Assembly (NCBI GenBank): GCA_034436555.1
Contig: DAOTUU010000003.1
Coordinates: 1-64,000, forward strand
Reading direction: 5' to 3'
Length of the DNA: 64,000 bases
From: JAFMJV01 sp034436555
GTDB lineage: Bacteria; Chloroflexota; Limnocylindria; Limnocylindrales; CSP1-4
Positions 8,099-16,833 of the stretch are shown one piece after another. Position numbers and translations under genes: made by a program. The notes under the pieces were generated by a model. That model made no database searches and was not told the origin of the DNA. It was given only the letters and a program-made list of their open reading frames with translations. How positions within the stretch are numbered: the first letter of the stretch is position 1; each line of letters starts with the position of its first letter.

Positions 8099-9729
8099 GC
8101 CGTCGCCCCCAGGTCGCAGGCGTCGCACGAGAACACCCCCGGCCCGGTCAGCCGATGGTGCGTCGCGTGAGCCGAGTAGTCGCGGCACGCCACGCGGGCG
8201 GTCCCGTCGGCGGGCCGGGCGGGCGCGGCGTCCGGCCCGTCAGGTGCTGCCAAGTCCGCGTCACCCGGGCGACCTTCGTCCGTTTCGGACGAAGGTCGGC
8301 CCACCCGCTGACGCTCGGCGGCAGCAGCCTCGACCGTCGGGCGCAGCATCGCCGCGATGGCGACGGCCTCGGGCGGCGCGTCCTGTAACGCCTGTAACGC
8401 TTGTGACGCGTCGGCGGGGGCGTGGCGGGCCCAGGCGTCCGGCTCGTCAGCCTCTGGCGGCACCGTGGCGGTCTTCGGGGATTCCGGCTCGAAGACCGCC
8501 ATCTCGGGCCGAAGACCGCCGAAGACCGCCACTCCGTCAGAGATGGCGGTCTTCGGGGATTCGGTGGCGGTCTTCGGGGATTCCGGGCCATCGCCGGGCA
8601 GCCGCCATTCCCAGTGCTGCCCCGCATCGCCGGGCCGCCCGACCTTCCGCGCGACGACGCCCAGCGACGACTTGGCACGCTCGACGGTCCGCCAGGAGAT
8701 GCCGCGGCCCTCCGCGTCGGCCCTGATGTCGGATGCCGCCGTCGGCCCCCCGGCCAGATGCCCGCGCAGGAGCGCGACGGCGGCCCCGCCCTCCGCCGAT
8801 CCGTCGGAGGGTCGGGGTCGGATGATGTCGTCGGCCCGTCGGCCTGACGTGCCCTGCCACTCGACTCGCGCGACCCGCACCTCCGGGTGTCCGGGAAGCC
8901 GGGCATCCGCGAGCCGGTAGGCCATCGTCTCGGGCAGCGCGGCCACGTTGGACTTGGTGGGGGCCATCAGCACGAGGTCGTCGTCGTCGGGGTCCCGGCC
9001 GAAGAGGAACGCGGCCCGGGCGGCGCCGATGATGCCGATGGAACCCCCGCCGCGGTAGATCGCGCTGCCCCCCGCGGCCTTGTTCAGATGCCGCACGACC
9101 ACGAACGCGGCGCGCGTCCTGTCGGCCATCCCCGCGACGGGCGCCAGGACGCGGCGGATGTCCTGGTCCCGGTGGCTGTCGGTCCCCCCGCCCAGGTACG
9201 CCATCAGGGGATCGACGATCGCCAGCGCCACGCCCGGCAGCGCGGCCTCCATCGCCCCCAGGTCGTCGGGCAGGGTGACGGGCACGGCGTCGTCATCCCC
9301 GGGCCCCCGGCTCCCCCTGACGATCCGCACGCGGCCCATGTCCGCCCCCGCCGCGGCCAGGCGCGGCACGATCACCTGCTCGATGGAGTCCTCGGCCGAG
9401 AACACCAGCACGTCGCCCAGGGTCCCCGGCGACCCGTCGGGCATCGGCGCCCCCGTGGTGACGCGGGCCGCGATGTCGCAGACGGCGGTCGACTTGCCCA
9501 GGCCCGGGTCCCCGTCGAACACGGTCAGCATCCCGCGCGGCAGGTACCCGTCCCAGAGCCAGGACACGGCGCACGGCCGGACATCCGCCGCGCTGATGGT
9601 GTCCAGGCGGCGCCGCGGGCGCGACGCGGGCACGGGGGCGGCGTCGGCCGCGACGCGGGCGGCGGGCTCGATGGGCCCCGCGATCATGGACCAGTCGAAG
9701 GGCGGCCCGGAGTCGGCGGGCCGCGTCAT
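8095..9729 (-). CDS. RepA-like AAA ATPase (AAA_25 type) with winged-helix and repeat tail
   Basis: The 544-residue protein has Walker A GDPGLGKST at about residues 73-81, an FSAEDS segment, and Walker B in ALAIVDPLMAYLG. This matches the DnaB-related ATPases found in plasmid and phage replication modules. A winged-helix-like segment follows (SDIRADAEGRGISWRTVERA). Next comes a linker with repeated ESPKTA motifs encoded by DNA repeats at 8465-8583, and the protein ends with a CDAC motif. It probably loads or acts as a helicase for element replication. The ATG at 9729 overlaps the upstream stop as ATGA; the longer open frame to 9894 is low-quality sequence. Confidence 0.82.
   Translation of the reverse strand: MTRPADSGPPFDWSMIAGPIEPAARVAADAAPVPASRPRRRLDTISAADVRPCAVSWLWDGYLPRGMLTVFDGDPGLGKSTAVCDIAARVTTGAPMPDGSPGTLGDVLVFSAEDSIEQVIVPRLAAAGADMGRVRIVRGSRGPGDDDAVPVTLPDDLGAMEAALPGVALAIVDPLMAYLGGGTDSHRDQDIRRVLAPVAGMADRTRAAFVVVRHLNKAAGGSAIYRGGGSIGIIGAARAAFLFGRDPDDDDLVLMAPTKSNVAALPETMAYRLADARLPGHPEVRVARVEWQGTSGRRADDIIRPRPSDGSAEGGAAVALLRGHLAGGPTAASDIRADAEGRGISWRTVERAKSSLGVVARKVGRPGDAGQHWEWRLPGDGPESPKTATESPKTAISDGVAVFGGLRPEMAVFEPESPKTATVPPEADEPDAWARHAPADASQALQALQDAPPEAVAIAAMLRPTVEAAAAERQRVGRPSSETDEGRPGDADLAAPDGPDAAPARPADGTARVACRDYSAHATHHRLTGPGVFSCDACDLGATA
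8465..8583. repeat. Iteron-like cluster: six copies of GGCGGTCTTC in both orientations
   Basis: Three direct copies of TGGCGGTCTTCGGGGATTC start at 8466, 8544 and 8565. Three inverted copies of the core (GAAGACCGCC) are at 8491, 8511 and 8521. All lie inside the ATPase gene, where they encode ESPKTA-like and AVFG-like peptides. They could be only a coding repeat, or iterons for the replication protein. Confidence 0.7.
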
Positions 9730-9950
9730 CGCCCGGCCTCCGCGGCCATGGCCTCCATGCGGTCGGCCAGCAGCTCCAGCCGCTCGGCCAGCCAGTCGGC
9801 CATCCGCTCCAGGTGCGCGATGAGCTCCCGGTCGGACGGCGGCCGGGAGCGGGGGTAGCCGTAGCGGCGGGCCACGGCGTCGCCCACGCCCCATGCCGAG
9901 ACTCGCGGCGGCGGCGTCGGTCGCGGGGTAGGATTGATGGGTCGGGACAT
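9726..9950 (-). CDS. Small helical protein of unknown function
   Basis: This 74-residue frame fits between the excisionase-like gene and the ATPase gene, and its stop overlaps the ATPase start as ATGA, which supports real translation. The C-terminal half (LIAHLERMADWLAERLELL and onward) is a predicted amphipathic or coiled-coil helix; the N-terminus is proline-rich. A sequence TAGGAT lies about 12 bp upstream of the ATG. I do not recognise a family. Confidence 0.6.
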   Translation of the reverse strand: MSRPINPTPRPTPPPRVSAWGVGDAVARRYGYPRSRPPSDRELIAHLERMADWLAERLELLADRMEAMAAEAGR

Positions 9951-10008
9951 GGTGTTACCTCCCGGCGGGCGGCCCGCGGCATCTGATCGACGCGGGCCGC
10001 CGTCCTGT

Positions 10009-10272
10009 CTAGGCGGACTTCACGGACTCGATGAAGCGCGCGATGTCGGACGCGGCCACCAGCCTCCGGCGACCGACCTTGGTGCTGCGCAGGTCGCCCC
10101 GCCCGATCAGCTCGTAGACGACGGTCCGGCTGACGCCCAGCAGCTCCCCCGCCTCGGCCAGGTCGTAGAGCCTGTCGGGTGCGGGAGTGGACGCCGGGCT
10201 CTCCTCGAGCGCCTCGGCCACGAGCCGCCGGACGATCGGGCGCAGCGCGTCGGCCAGCGCGTCGGCGGTCAT
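10009..10272 (-). CDS. Excisionase-like helix-turn-helix protein (HTH_17/MerR-type)
   Basis: The 87-residue protein carries YDLAEAGELLGVSRTVVYEL followed by IGRGDLRSTKVGRRRLVAAS and DIARFIES. This is the characteristic helix-turn-helix plus wing of excisionase/AlpA-type proteins. Such proteins direct excision or regulate integration genes. Its ATG overlaps the XRE stop codon as ATGA. Confidence 0.85.
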   Translation of the reverse strand: MTADALADALRPIVRRLVAEALEESPASTPAPDRLYDLAEAGELLGVSRTVVYELIGRGDLRSTKVGRRRLVAASDIARFIESVKSA

Positions 10273-10484
10273 CGGTCGGCCGCCTCGCCCGCGGCGATCG
10301 CATCGAGCGCCGCGAGGTATCGCCGGATGGAGCGCGCGGATGGCCGGTCGTACGCCTCGATGAGCGACACGCGCTGCGCGGGCCATCCGGCGGCCCGGGC
10401 GACCGCGGCGCCGGTGACGCGGCGCGCGGTCCTCATGAGTCGGAGGTCGATGCCGTGGACTGGAGTCGCGGAGTTCTCAACCAT
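10269..10484 (-). CDS. Small XRE-type DNA-binding protein
   Basis: The 71-residue protein has the form of a lambda-repressor-type helix-turn-helix: LRLMRTARRVTGAAVARAAG, then WPAQRVSLIEAYDRPS and a final helix ending in DAIAAGE. The ATG at 10484 is chosen because the region just upstream holds a large inverted repeat and no conserved coding sequence. It is the first gene of the xre-xis-rep-terS run and may act as a repressor of the element. Confidence 0.75.
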   Translation of the reverse strand: MVENSATPVHGIDLRLMRTARRVTGAAVARAAGWPAQRVSLIEAYDRPSARSIRRYLAALDAIAAGEAADR

Positions 10485-10521
10485 GCCCGCAGCATCCACG
10501 CCCCGCGGGCCGATGGGCAGA

Positions 10522-10556
10522 GGGCACAAGTGCGGCTTCTTGGGCCACTTGTGCCC
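10522..10556. promoter_or_regulatory. Inverted repeat upstream of the XRE gene (candidate operator pair)
   Basis: GGGCACAAGTG (10522-10532) and CACTTGTGCCC (10546-10556) are perfect 11-bp arms around a 13-bp loop. Each arm region also contains a smaller dyad such as GCACAAGTGC. The site lies 38-72 bp before the XRE start codon, in the only sizeable gap of the element operon. No T-tract follows. Confidence 0.6.
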
Positions 10557-10573
10557 CCCCGGCGGGGTCAGCG

Positions 10574-11032
10574 CTACCGGGCGCGCCTCGCCCAGCGTCT
10601 GACCTGCCGCCGTGCGTCCTCTCTGCTGCGGTCGACCAGGTCGGCGGCCAGCCGCAGCGCGTCCTCTTCGGAGAGGTCGGGGGCCAGGTCGGCGGCCTGC
10701 CTCAGCGCGTCCTCTTGGGAGAGGATGCGAAGGTCGGCGCCCAGGATGGATGGCGTCGCGGCGATCTCGGCCCAGGAGAAGCCCTGCCCGTGCGCCTCCC
10801 GCGCCACCTCGCCCAGGATGTCCGCCCTCTGGTCCCGGTTCGGGAACAGCAGCGCATCGCGCATCGCGACCGCCTGCCGGGCACACTCCATCAGCTCGCG
10901 GAGGCTGGCGCCCAGCGGCGCCTTGATGACGATCTCGTGGGTGATCTCGACACGAGGCACGGCCTCGTGCCCGGAGTCTCGCAGGGCGGCGACCTGGGCG
11001 CCCCGCCAGCTTCGACGGCCGCGGGTCCTCAC
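10574..11032 (-). CDS. Unknown element protein with internal acidic repeats
   Basis: The GTG start at 11032 overlaps the integrase stop as GTGA, giving a 152-residue protein. No family is recognised. The middle is helical with hydrophobic and charged residues (ASLRELMECARQAVAMRDAL). The C-terminus has two near-copies, EDALRQAADL and EDALRLAADL, then an arginine-rich tail. Coupling to the integrase suggests a role in recombination or its control, but this is inference. Confidence 0.55.
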   Translation of the reverse strand: MRTRGRRSWRGAQVAALRDSGHEAVPRVEITHEIVIKAPLGASLRELMECARQAVAMRDALLFPNRDQRADILGEVAREAHGQGFSWAEIAATPSILGADLRILSQEDALRQAADLAPDLSEEDALRLAADLVDRSREDARRQVRRWARRAR

Positions 11033-12270
11033 GACAGCATCCTGTCCATCGCGTCGGCGGCGTCGCGCCGGAGTTCGGGCACGACGGCCGCGTAGAGATT
11101 CGCGGTGACGACGATCGTGGAGTGGCCCAGCATGTCGGCCACGACCCGCAGCGGCACGCCCCCGGCCAGCAGCGCGGTCGCGGCGGAGTGCCTCAGCCCG
11201 TGGAACGGGATGCGCGGCAGTCCGGCGGCGTCGGTCATCGCGTGGAACGCGGCGGTCACGGTGTAGCCGCGGAGGGGAAGTCCCGCGGGCGGCCCGTCGG
11301 ACGGGCGGCGGGCGAGGTCCGCATCGGTGAACACCATGCCGCGGGTGTCCTGCCACGCGGCCCCCGCGGCCTCACGGGCGGCCCTCTGGCGGTCCGCCTG
11401 CACCCTGAGCGCCGCGACCGCGCGGGCCGGGAGATGGATCGTCCGGCGACTCCGTGCCGTCTTGGGCTCCGCCAGGGCGTAGCCGTACGCCGGGGCGGCA
11501 CTCTGGCGGTCCGCCCGCGCGGGCGCGACGGTCCGCGCCATGGCGCCCCGGACCGACAGCATCCCGGCGTCCAGGTCGATGGCGGCCCAGGTCAGCCCCA
11601 GCACCTCGCCCTGCCGGAGTCCGGTCGTCGCCGCGAGCGTCACGAGCGGGCCCGTCGGATGATCCCCGACCGACTCCAGCAGGACGCGCGTCTGCGCGGG
11701 CTCGTAGTAGTCGCGGCCCGGCACCATCGCCTCGACGGGCACGCGCGGCGGTCGCGCGAGCGCGGCCACGTTGCGATGCACCAGCCCGTCCCGGACGGCA
11801 TCCCCCAGCGCGCGGCGGAGGGTGACGCGCACGGCGACGGCGGTGCGCGGGCTCCGGCCCTCGGCGATCATGCGCGAGGTCATCGCCTCCACGTCGGCGG
11901 GAGTCAGCCGGGCGATCTGGACCCTGCCGAGCGCCGGGAGGATCGATGTCCGCACGCGCTGCTCGTATCCCCGCCAGGTGCTGGGCCGGACGCGGCCCCT
12001 CTCGCGTTCGATCCACGCGCGGAGGAACGCATCCACGGTCAGCGACCCGACGGCGGGCTCGATGCCCTGGTCCACGTCGCGGCGGAGCTTCGTGAGCTTG
12101 CGCCTCGCCTCCGCCTGCGACGGCCCGTACACCGTCCGGCGGCGACGGGTGCCGTCGGGCGCGACCCAGGCCAGCGCGCCGCGCCAGTGTCCGGCCGCGT
12201 CCTGGTAGATCGTCCCCTCGCCGTTCGCCCGGCGGCGACTCGGCCTCTCATCGGTGGCACACTTGCGCAT
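11029..12270 (-). CDS. int: Tyrosine-type site-specific integrase
   Basis: The 413-residue protein has all catalytic residues of the lambda-integrase family: Arg219 in TTGLRQGE, Lys270 in AEPKTARSRRTI, His357-x-x-Arg360 in HGLRHSAAT, His383 in LGHSTIV and Tyr393 in TANLYAAV. An N-terminal arm-binding-like segment (GEGTIYQDAAGHW) and a SAM-like core-binding domain near 75-170 precede it. It integrates the element into the adjacent tRNA-Ser gene. The ATG at 12270 is chosen; the open frame continues upstream to 12462, but that stretch contains the att site and arm repeats. TACACT at 12350-12345 could be its -10 element. Confidence 0.95.
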   Translation of the reverse strand: MRKCATDERPSRRRANGEGTIYQDAAGHWRGALAWVAPDGTRRRRTVYGPSQAEARRKLTKLRRDVDQGIEPAVGSLTVDAFLRAWIERERGRVRPSTWRGYEQRVRTSILPALGRVQIARLTPADVEAMTSRMIAEGRSPRTAVAVRVTLRRALGDAVRDGLVHRNVAALARPPRVPVEAMVPGRDYYEPAQTRVLLESVGDHPTGPLVTLAATTGLRQGEVLGLTWAAIDLDAGMLSVRGAMARTVAPARADRQSAAPAYGYALAEPKTARSRRTIHLPARAVAALRVQADRQRAAREAAGAAWQDTRGMVFTDADLARRPSDGPPAGLPLRGYTVTAAFHAMTDAAGLPRIPFHGLRHSAATALLAGGVPLRVVADMLGHSTIVVTANLYAAVVPELRRDAADAMDRMLS

Positions 12271-12354
12271 CGGAGCGGTCCCCCTTCTCAGGACTGGTCC
12301 GCGACGGCCCCGGGTGATCCCCCGGGGTCGTCTCAGTGTCCGCCAGTGTATGCC

Positions 12355-12375
12355 GTTGCTACCACGGTTGCTACC
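12355..12375. promoter_or_regulatory. Candidate integrase arm-type sites, right end (direct pair)
   Basis: GTTGCTACCAC occurs twice in tandem (9-mers at 12355-12363 and 12367-12375). The same 9-mer forms the inverted pair at 6795-6815. These copies overlap the expected -35 region of the integrase promoter, so integrase binding could also control its own transcription. Confidence 0.6.
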
Positions 12376-12431
12376 ACGGGCCCCCGCGAGACGGCGAAGG
12401 GGCCCCCGATGGGCCCCTTCTGAGCGTGAAT

Positions 12432-12520
<89 letters not shown>

Positions 12521-12564
12521 GCGGTCATCGTGCCACAGCCTGCTCCGACCCGCGAGCTGGCCGG

Positions 12565-13404
12565 TCAGCGGCCCAGGTCGTGCACGATCCAGACGTTCGG
12601 ATCGAGGTAGAGACCGCGGTCGGCCTCGCGATCGATCGTGACCAGGTCCGAGGCGCGCGGCACCACGTAGCGGTCCGTCTCCGGGAACGCCATGCCAGTC
12701 CAGGCCTCCCAGTCGGCCACGGACCCCTCGATGCGCATGGACGCGGGGGACGGACGCACGATCCGGCCGCCCAGGCGCACGTGGACCCGGATCCACGGGT
12801 CGAACGGCTGGCCGTCCTCGCGCCCCCATGCCGCGTAGCGCTCGATCGGCACCGCCGGGTAGCGCTCCTTCCAGGTGGGCCGCACGCATGCGATGACCGC
12901 GCGATGGCCCTGCAGCCCCGCCAGCGCCCGGAACGCCGCAACCATCAGCGACGACAGTCCGCTCCCCAGGCGGGCGGGCGCGACCACGATCTGGAGCGCG
13001 CCGGCGGTGTCCGCCGGCCGGCCCGCGAGGAGGTCGGCCACAGTCCGCTCGAACTGGTCATCCCAACCGTCCGGCAGGTCGCCGTCCGTGCCGTCCCACG
13101 TGAGTGGCGCGCAGTTGCCCGCCGCGGCGATGGCCCCGGTTCCATCCAGCAACAGCAGCTGGTAGCCGGCCAGCTCCTCGTGGAGGTGGTGCCACAACCG
13201 GTCGGCGACCGCGTCCTCCAGCATGAAGCGCGGCCAGGCACGGCTGTTGTGGGCGTCCAGCGCGTCCTCGAGGTCCATCCGCTCGGCAAGCGTGACGAGG
13301 GTATGGTCCACGGGCAGCGTCACACCCCTCGCCGCCAGGGCCCGCGCGACCGCCGCACCCGCGTGAGGCTGATGGACGGCCGGATCGGGCGCGGGGGTGC
13401 TCAC
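12565..13404 (-). CDS. GNAT-like acetyltransferase, function unassigned
   Basis: The 279-residue protein has a central LGSGLSSLMVAAFRALAGLQ segment that resembles the acetyl-CoA pyrophosphate loop and following helix of GNAT enzymes, and a C-terminal beta-rich part. The substrate is unknown. The start is GTG overlapping the serS stop as GTGA, so it is translated with serS. The alternative is a structurally related but non-catalytic protein. Confidence 0.6.
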   Translation of the reverse strand: MSTPAPDPAVHQPHAGAAVARALAARGVTLPVDHTLVTLAERMDLEDALDAHNSRAWPRFMLEDAVADRLWHHLHEELAGYQLLLLDGTGAIAAAGNCAPLTWDGTDGDLPDGWDDQFERTVADLLAGRPADTAGALQIVVAPARLGSGLSSLMVAAFRALAGLQGHRAVIACVRPTWKERYPAVPIERYAAWGREDGQPFDPWIRVHVRLGGRIVRPSPASMRIEGSVADWEAWTGMAFPETDRYVVPRASDLVTIDREADRGLYLDPNVWIVHDLGR

Positions 13405-14696
13405 GCGCCGATGCGCTGTCCCAGTCGCGGCCGCAACGCCTCTGGCCAGACCACCGAGCCGTCCGCCTGCTGTCCCGTCTCCAGGAGTGCCGCCACGACG
13501 CGCGCAAGGGCCAGCCCGGAGCCGTTCAGGGTGTGCACGATCTCCGGTCGCGCCCCCGGCTCGGGTCGCCAGCGGATGTTCATGCGGCGCGCCTGGAAGT
13601 CCCGGAAGTTGGACACCGAACTGACCTCCAGCCAGTCCTCCACGCCGGGCGCCCAGACCTCCAGGTCGTACTTCTTGGCCTGGGTGAAGCCCATGTCACC
13701 GGTGGCCATGAGCTTGACGCGGTAGGGCAGTCCCAGGCGCTGGAGGACCGCCTCCGCGCGCGCGGTCAGCCATTCCAGCGTCTCACCCGACTCGGAGGGC
13801 TTCTCGAAACAGACCATCTCGACCTTGTCGAACTGGTGGACGCGCAGGATGCCGCGCGTCGCCCGCCCCGCCGCTCCGGCCTCGCGCCGGAAGCAGGGCG
13901 TGTAGGCCACGTAGCGGATGGGCAGTCGGTCCGCGTCCAGGATCTCGTCCCGGTGGATGTTCGTGACCGGCACCTCGGCGGTGGGCACCAGATACAGCTC
14001 GTCACGCGTGACGACGTACATCTGGTCTTCCTTGTCCGGGATCTGGCCGGTGCCGCGCGCGGAAGCGGTGTTGACCACGACGGGCGGCCAGACCTCGGTC
14101 ATGCCGTGCTCGGTGGTGTGGATGGTCAGGAACAGGTCGATGAGCGCGCGCTGGAGGGCCGCCCCCGCGCCGCGGTAGAGCGGGAAGCCGGAACCCGCGA
14201 TCTTGGCGCCCGCGGCGAGGTCGATGATGCCCAGCGCCTCGGCGATCTCCCAGTGCGGCCTGCGGGTCCAGCCGTCCTGCGCATGCGCCAGCGGGTCGCC
14301 CCAGTGGCGCACGATCGTGTTCGCCTCCTCGCCACCGACCGGAACCTCGGGGTCAGGTGGGTTGGGGATGCGCAGCAGCAGCTCGTCCAGCTCGCCCTGG
14401 GCGGCCTCGACCTCCGCATCCAGCGCCGTGATGCGGCCGTCGAGCGCCTGGCTCCGCGCGCGCAACGCGGAGACCTCGGCATCCCTCGGGTCCGCGCCAC
14501 CCTTGATCGCTCCGCCGATGCGCTCGCTGACGCCCCTCTTCTCGTTGCGCAGCCGATCCGCCTGGCCCTGCGCCTCACGGCGCGCCACGTCCAGCGCGAC
14601 GGCCCGGTCGACGAGCGCCGGGTCCTCGCCCTTCTTGATGGCTCCATCGCGCACCATCGCGGCATCCTCGCGCAGCCGCTGCAACCCCACGCTCAT
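13401..14696 (-). CDS. serS: Seryl-tRNA synthetase
   Basis: The 431-residue enzyme charges tRNA-Ser. The N-terminal antiparallel coiled coil (about 30-105) is followed by the class II core with TAEVPVTNIHRDEIL, motif 2 (CFRREAGAAGRATRG) and motif 3 (GSGLALARVVAALLE). Length is normal. The ATG at 14696 overlaps the lysS stop as ATGA; an upstream extension of the frame to 14903 is rejected because the conserved N-terminus begins at MSVGLQRLRED. Confidence 0.97.
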   Translation of the reverse strand: MSVGLQRLREDAAMVRDGAIKKGEDPALVDRAVALDVARREAQGQADRLRNEKRGVSERIGGAIKGGADPRDAEVSALRARSQALDGRITALDAEVEAAQGELDELLLRIPNPPDPEVPVGGEEANTIVRHWGDPLAHAQDGWTRRPHWEIAEALGIIDLAAGAKIAGSGFPLYRGAGAALQRALIDLFLTIHTTEHGMTEVWPPVVVNTASARGTGQIPDKEDQMYVVTRDELYLVPTAEVPVTNIHRDEILDADRLPIRYVAYTPCFRREAGAAGRATRGILRVHQFDKVEMVCFEKPSESGETLEWLTARAEAVLQRLGLPYRVKLMATGDMGFTQAKKYDLEVWAPGVEDWLEVSSVSNFRDFQARRMNIRWRPEPGARPEIVHTLNGSGLALARVVAALLETGQQADGSVVWPEALRPRLGQRIGA

Positions 14697-16309
14697 CGCC
14701 CGGCCTCCGCGGCGACGACCGACGGAGCCGCGGCCGCCGCTGCGCGCAGCCGATCGATGGCGAACGCGGGCTCCAGGCTGGCCAGGAGCCACCCGGCGCG
14801 CGGCCCGTTGGCGCGACCCAGGAACGTCCCGTAGATCGCCCCGAAGGCATCGCCGGAGGTGACGCCCGCGGCCTGAGCGGTGCGGAAGATGAGGTCCTGC
14901 CATGCGTCGCCCGCGGCGGGCAGTTCCGCCTCCGCCGCGGCTGCAAGCGCACCCAGGAACGCGCGCTGGCCCTCGGCGAGATCGCCCACACCCGGCGGCA
15001 GCACATCGGTCACGCTCACGCGGTAGCGCTCCGGCGCCAGCTGTTCCAGCCAGGCTCGGGCGATGCGCACGCGCTCGGCCAGGATCGCCTCCTCGGTCGC
15101 GTCGAGCGGAGCACCCTTCTCCGCCGCCATCCGGGCGGCCACGTCCACGTTCGGGACCTGGACCAGCAGCGCGAGGTGCCGGAACGCGGGCCGGAAGCGC
15201 GCCGCCTCCAGCGCGGTGTCGGCGGCGGGATCGAGCAGCGACTGGCGGAAGATGCGCTCGGGATCTGCAGGCAGCTCACCACGCGTCGGTCGGCCGGCCG
15301 TGGCCGCCGCGATCCGGTCAAACTCGTCGAACAGTCCGGGGATCGTGTCCCCCTCGGGGTCGAACTCGATGGCACGCCTGGGCTTGTGACGCAGGAACAG
15401 GAACCGCAGCAGCTCCGGCGGGATCAGCTCCGCCATCTGGTGCGCGGCGGCGCCGCGGCCCTTGGATGTGGACATCTTGCGGCCGCCGATGTTGAGGAAC
15501 TCGTAGGCCACGTTCAGCGGCGGCTCGCGCTGGAACACCTCGCGGCTGATGGCATCCGAGCGGTCACGCGACCCACCCGCCGTGGCCAGGTCCTTGCCGC
15601 AGCCCTCCACCGTGACATCGAACAGCGTCCACTTGGCGGCCCAGTCCACGTTGAACGGCAGCTTCGCACGACCGCCGAACGGCGCCACGCGGCCGCGGAA
15701 CCCGCAGCCCCTCGCCCAGGTGACGTAGTCGGGCAGGCAGGCGTATGCCACGGTCTGGCCATCCCAGTCTGATGCCAGCGTGGTGCCGATGCGCCCACAC
15801 TGCTCGCAGATGACCGAGACCGGCAGCCAGCCGGGTGCCTTCTCGACCTTGCTCACCCGCAGATACAGTCGACGGATCGACTCGGACGCGTCCAGCGCGA
15901 TGCGGATGAACCGGTCCATCGTGCCGTCCTGGTAGAGCTCGCTCATCCAGTAGATGACCGGTCTGATGCCCAGGCCAGCGAAGGTGCCCATGAACAGCTC
16001 GCCCACGAAGTGGCGGGCATAGCTCGCCGCGGTGCTGCCCTCCGGGGCGGGGACATGGGCGAGCGGCACGCCCATGAACCGCTCCACGGCATCCGGGGTC
16101 AGCAGCGCCTGGGCGTCCATCGGATCCAGGTCGTCCACGCCGTATCGGAACTCCACCGGCCTGCCCGACTCGGCGATCGCGCGCGCGATGGCGTCGTGCA
16201 GCACCACGCCGCGCAGGCTGCCGACGTGGACCGTCCCCGACGGGGTCTTGGAGTCATTGACGACCTGCGGCCCCGCCAACGACGCGGCCAGCTCGTCCGC
16301 CCAGAACAT
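14693..16309 (-). CDS. lysS: Class I lysyl-tRNA synthetase
   Basis: The 538-residue protein has the class I signature sequences: PSGTVHVGSLRG (HIGH-like) near residue 23 and KMSTSKG near residue 280. It also has a zinc-binding-like CEQCG. It attaches lysine to tRNA-Lys. This is the archaeal-type class I enzyme, not the common class II LysS. It starts a lysS-serS-GNAT unit ending just before tRNA-Ser. Confidence 0.95.
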   Translation of the reverse strand: MFWADELAASLAGPQVVNDSKTPSGTVHVGSLRGVVLHDAIARAIAESGRPVEFRYGVDDLDPMDAQALLTPDAVERFMGVPLAHVPAPEGSTAASYARHFVGELFMGTFAGLGIRPVIYWMSELYQDGTMDRFIRIALDASESIRRLYLRVSKVEKAPGWLPVSVICEQCGRIGTTLASDWDGQTVAYACLPDYVTWARGCGFRGRVAPFGGRAKLPFNVDWAAKWTLFDVTVEGCGKDLATAGGSRDRSDAISREVFQREPPLNVAYEFLNIGGRKMSTSKGRGAAAHQMAELIPPELLRFLFLRHKPRRAIEFDPEGDTIPGLFDEFDRIAAATAGRPTRGELPADPERIFRQSLLDPAADTALEAARFRPAFRHLALLVQVPNVDVAARMAAEKGAPLDATEEAILAERVRIARAWLEQLAPERYRVSVTDVLPPGVGDLAEGQRAFLGALAAAAEAELPAAGDAWQDLIFRTAQAAGVTSGDAFGAIYGTFLGRANGPRAGWLLASLEPAFAIDRLRAAAAAAPSVVAAEAGR

Positions 16310-16368
16310 GGCGGCTCTCCTCGTGGTTCGTTCCGCGCTCCGGCCGTCGGGGGGCGCGCGAGCCCCGG

Positions 16369-16833
16369 TCAGCTGATGCTGACGACCCTGTAGTGCATGT
16401 CGCCCGCAGGCACCGAGATGGTGACCTTGTCTCCCTTCTTCCTGCCCAGCAGGGCCCGACCGACCGGAGACTCATTGGAGATCCTGCCCTCGCCCGGCGA
16501 CGCCTCCGCGGAGCCGACGATGGTGTACGACTCACGTCCATCATCCCCCTCCAGCTCCACCGTGGAGCCGATCTGGACGTGGGTGGTGGAGGTGGTCTCG
16601 TCGATGAGCACGGCGTTCTTGATGAGCGCGGAGAGCGTCTGGATGCGCCCCTCGATGAACGCCTGCTCGTTCTTGGCGTCCTCGTACTCCGCGTTCTCGG
16701 TGATGTCGCCGTGCTCCTTGGCCTCGGAGATGCGCGTGGCGACCTCAGCGCGCTTCACGTTCACCAGCTCGTCCAGTTCCGCGCGCAGCTTCTCGAGGCC
16801 GTCGCGAGAGATGTAGGCGGGCTTGTTGTTCAC
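16369..16833 (-). CDS. greA: Transcription elongation factor GreA
   Basis: The 154-residue protein rescues backtracked RNA polymerase by stimulating transcript cleavage. The N-terminal coiled coil with the acidic tip sequence DITENAEYEDAKNEQ and the C-terminal FKBP-like domain with SPVGRALLGRKKGD are clear. The GTG at 16833 is preceded by AGGGGAG at good spacing, so it is chosen over the longer open frame to 16965. It lies 59 bp upstream of lysS in the same direction. Confidence 0.95.
   Translation of the reverse strand: MNNKPAYISRDGLEKLRAELDELVNVKRAEVATRISEAKEHGDITENAEYEDAKNEQAFIEGRIQTLSALIKNAVLIDETTSTTHVQIGSTVELEGDDGRESYTIVGSAEASPGEGRISNESPVGRALLGRKKGDKVTISVPAGDMHYRVVSIS

Noticed and set aside
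10485..10886. N-terminal extension of the XRE gene
   Set aside because: The added sequence overlaps the 152-residue gene and the inverted repeat and is Pro/Arg/Gly-rich. The helix-turn-helix begins just after the ATG at 10484.
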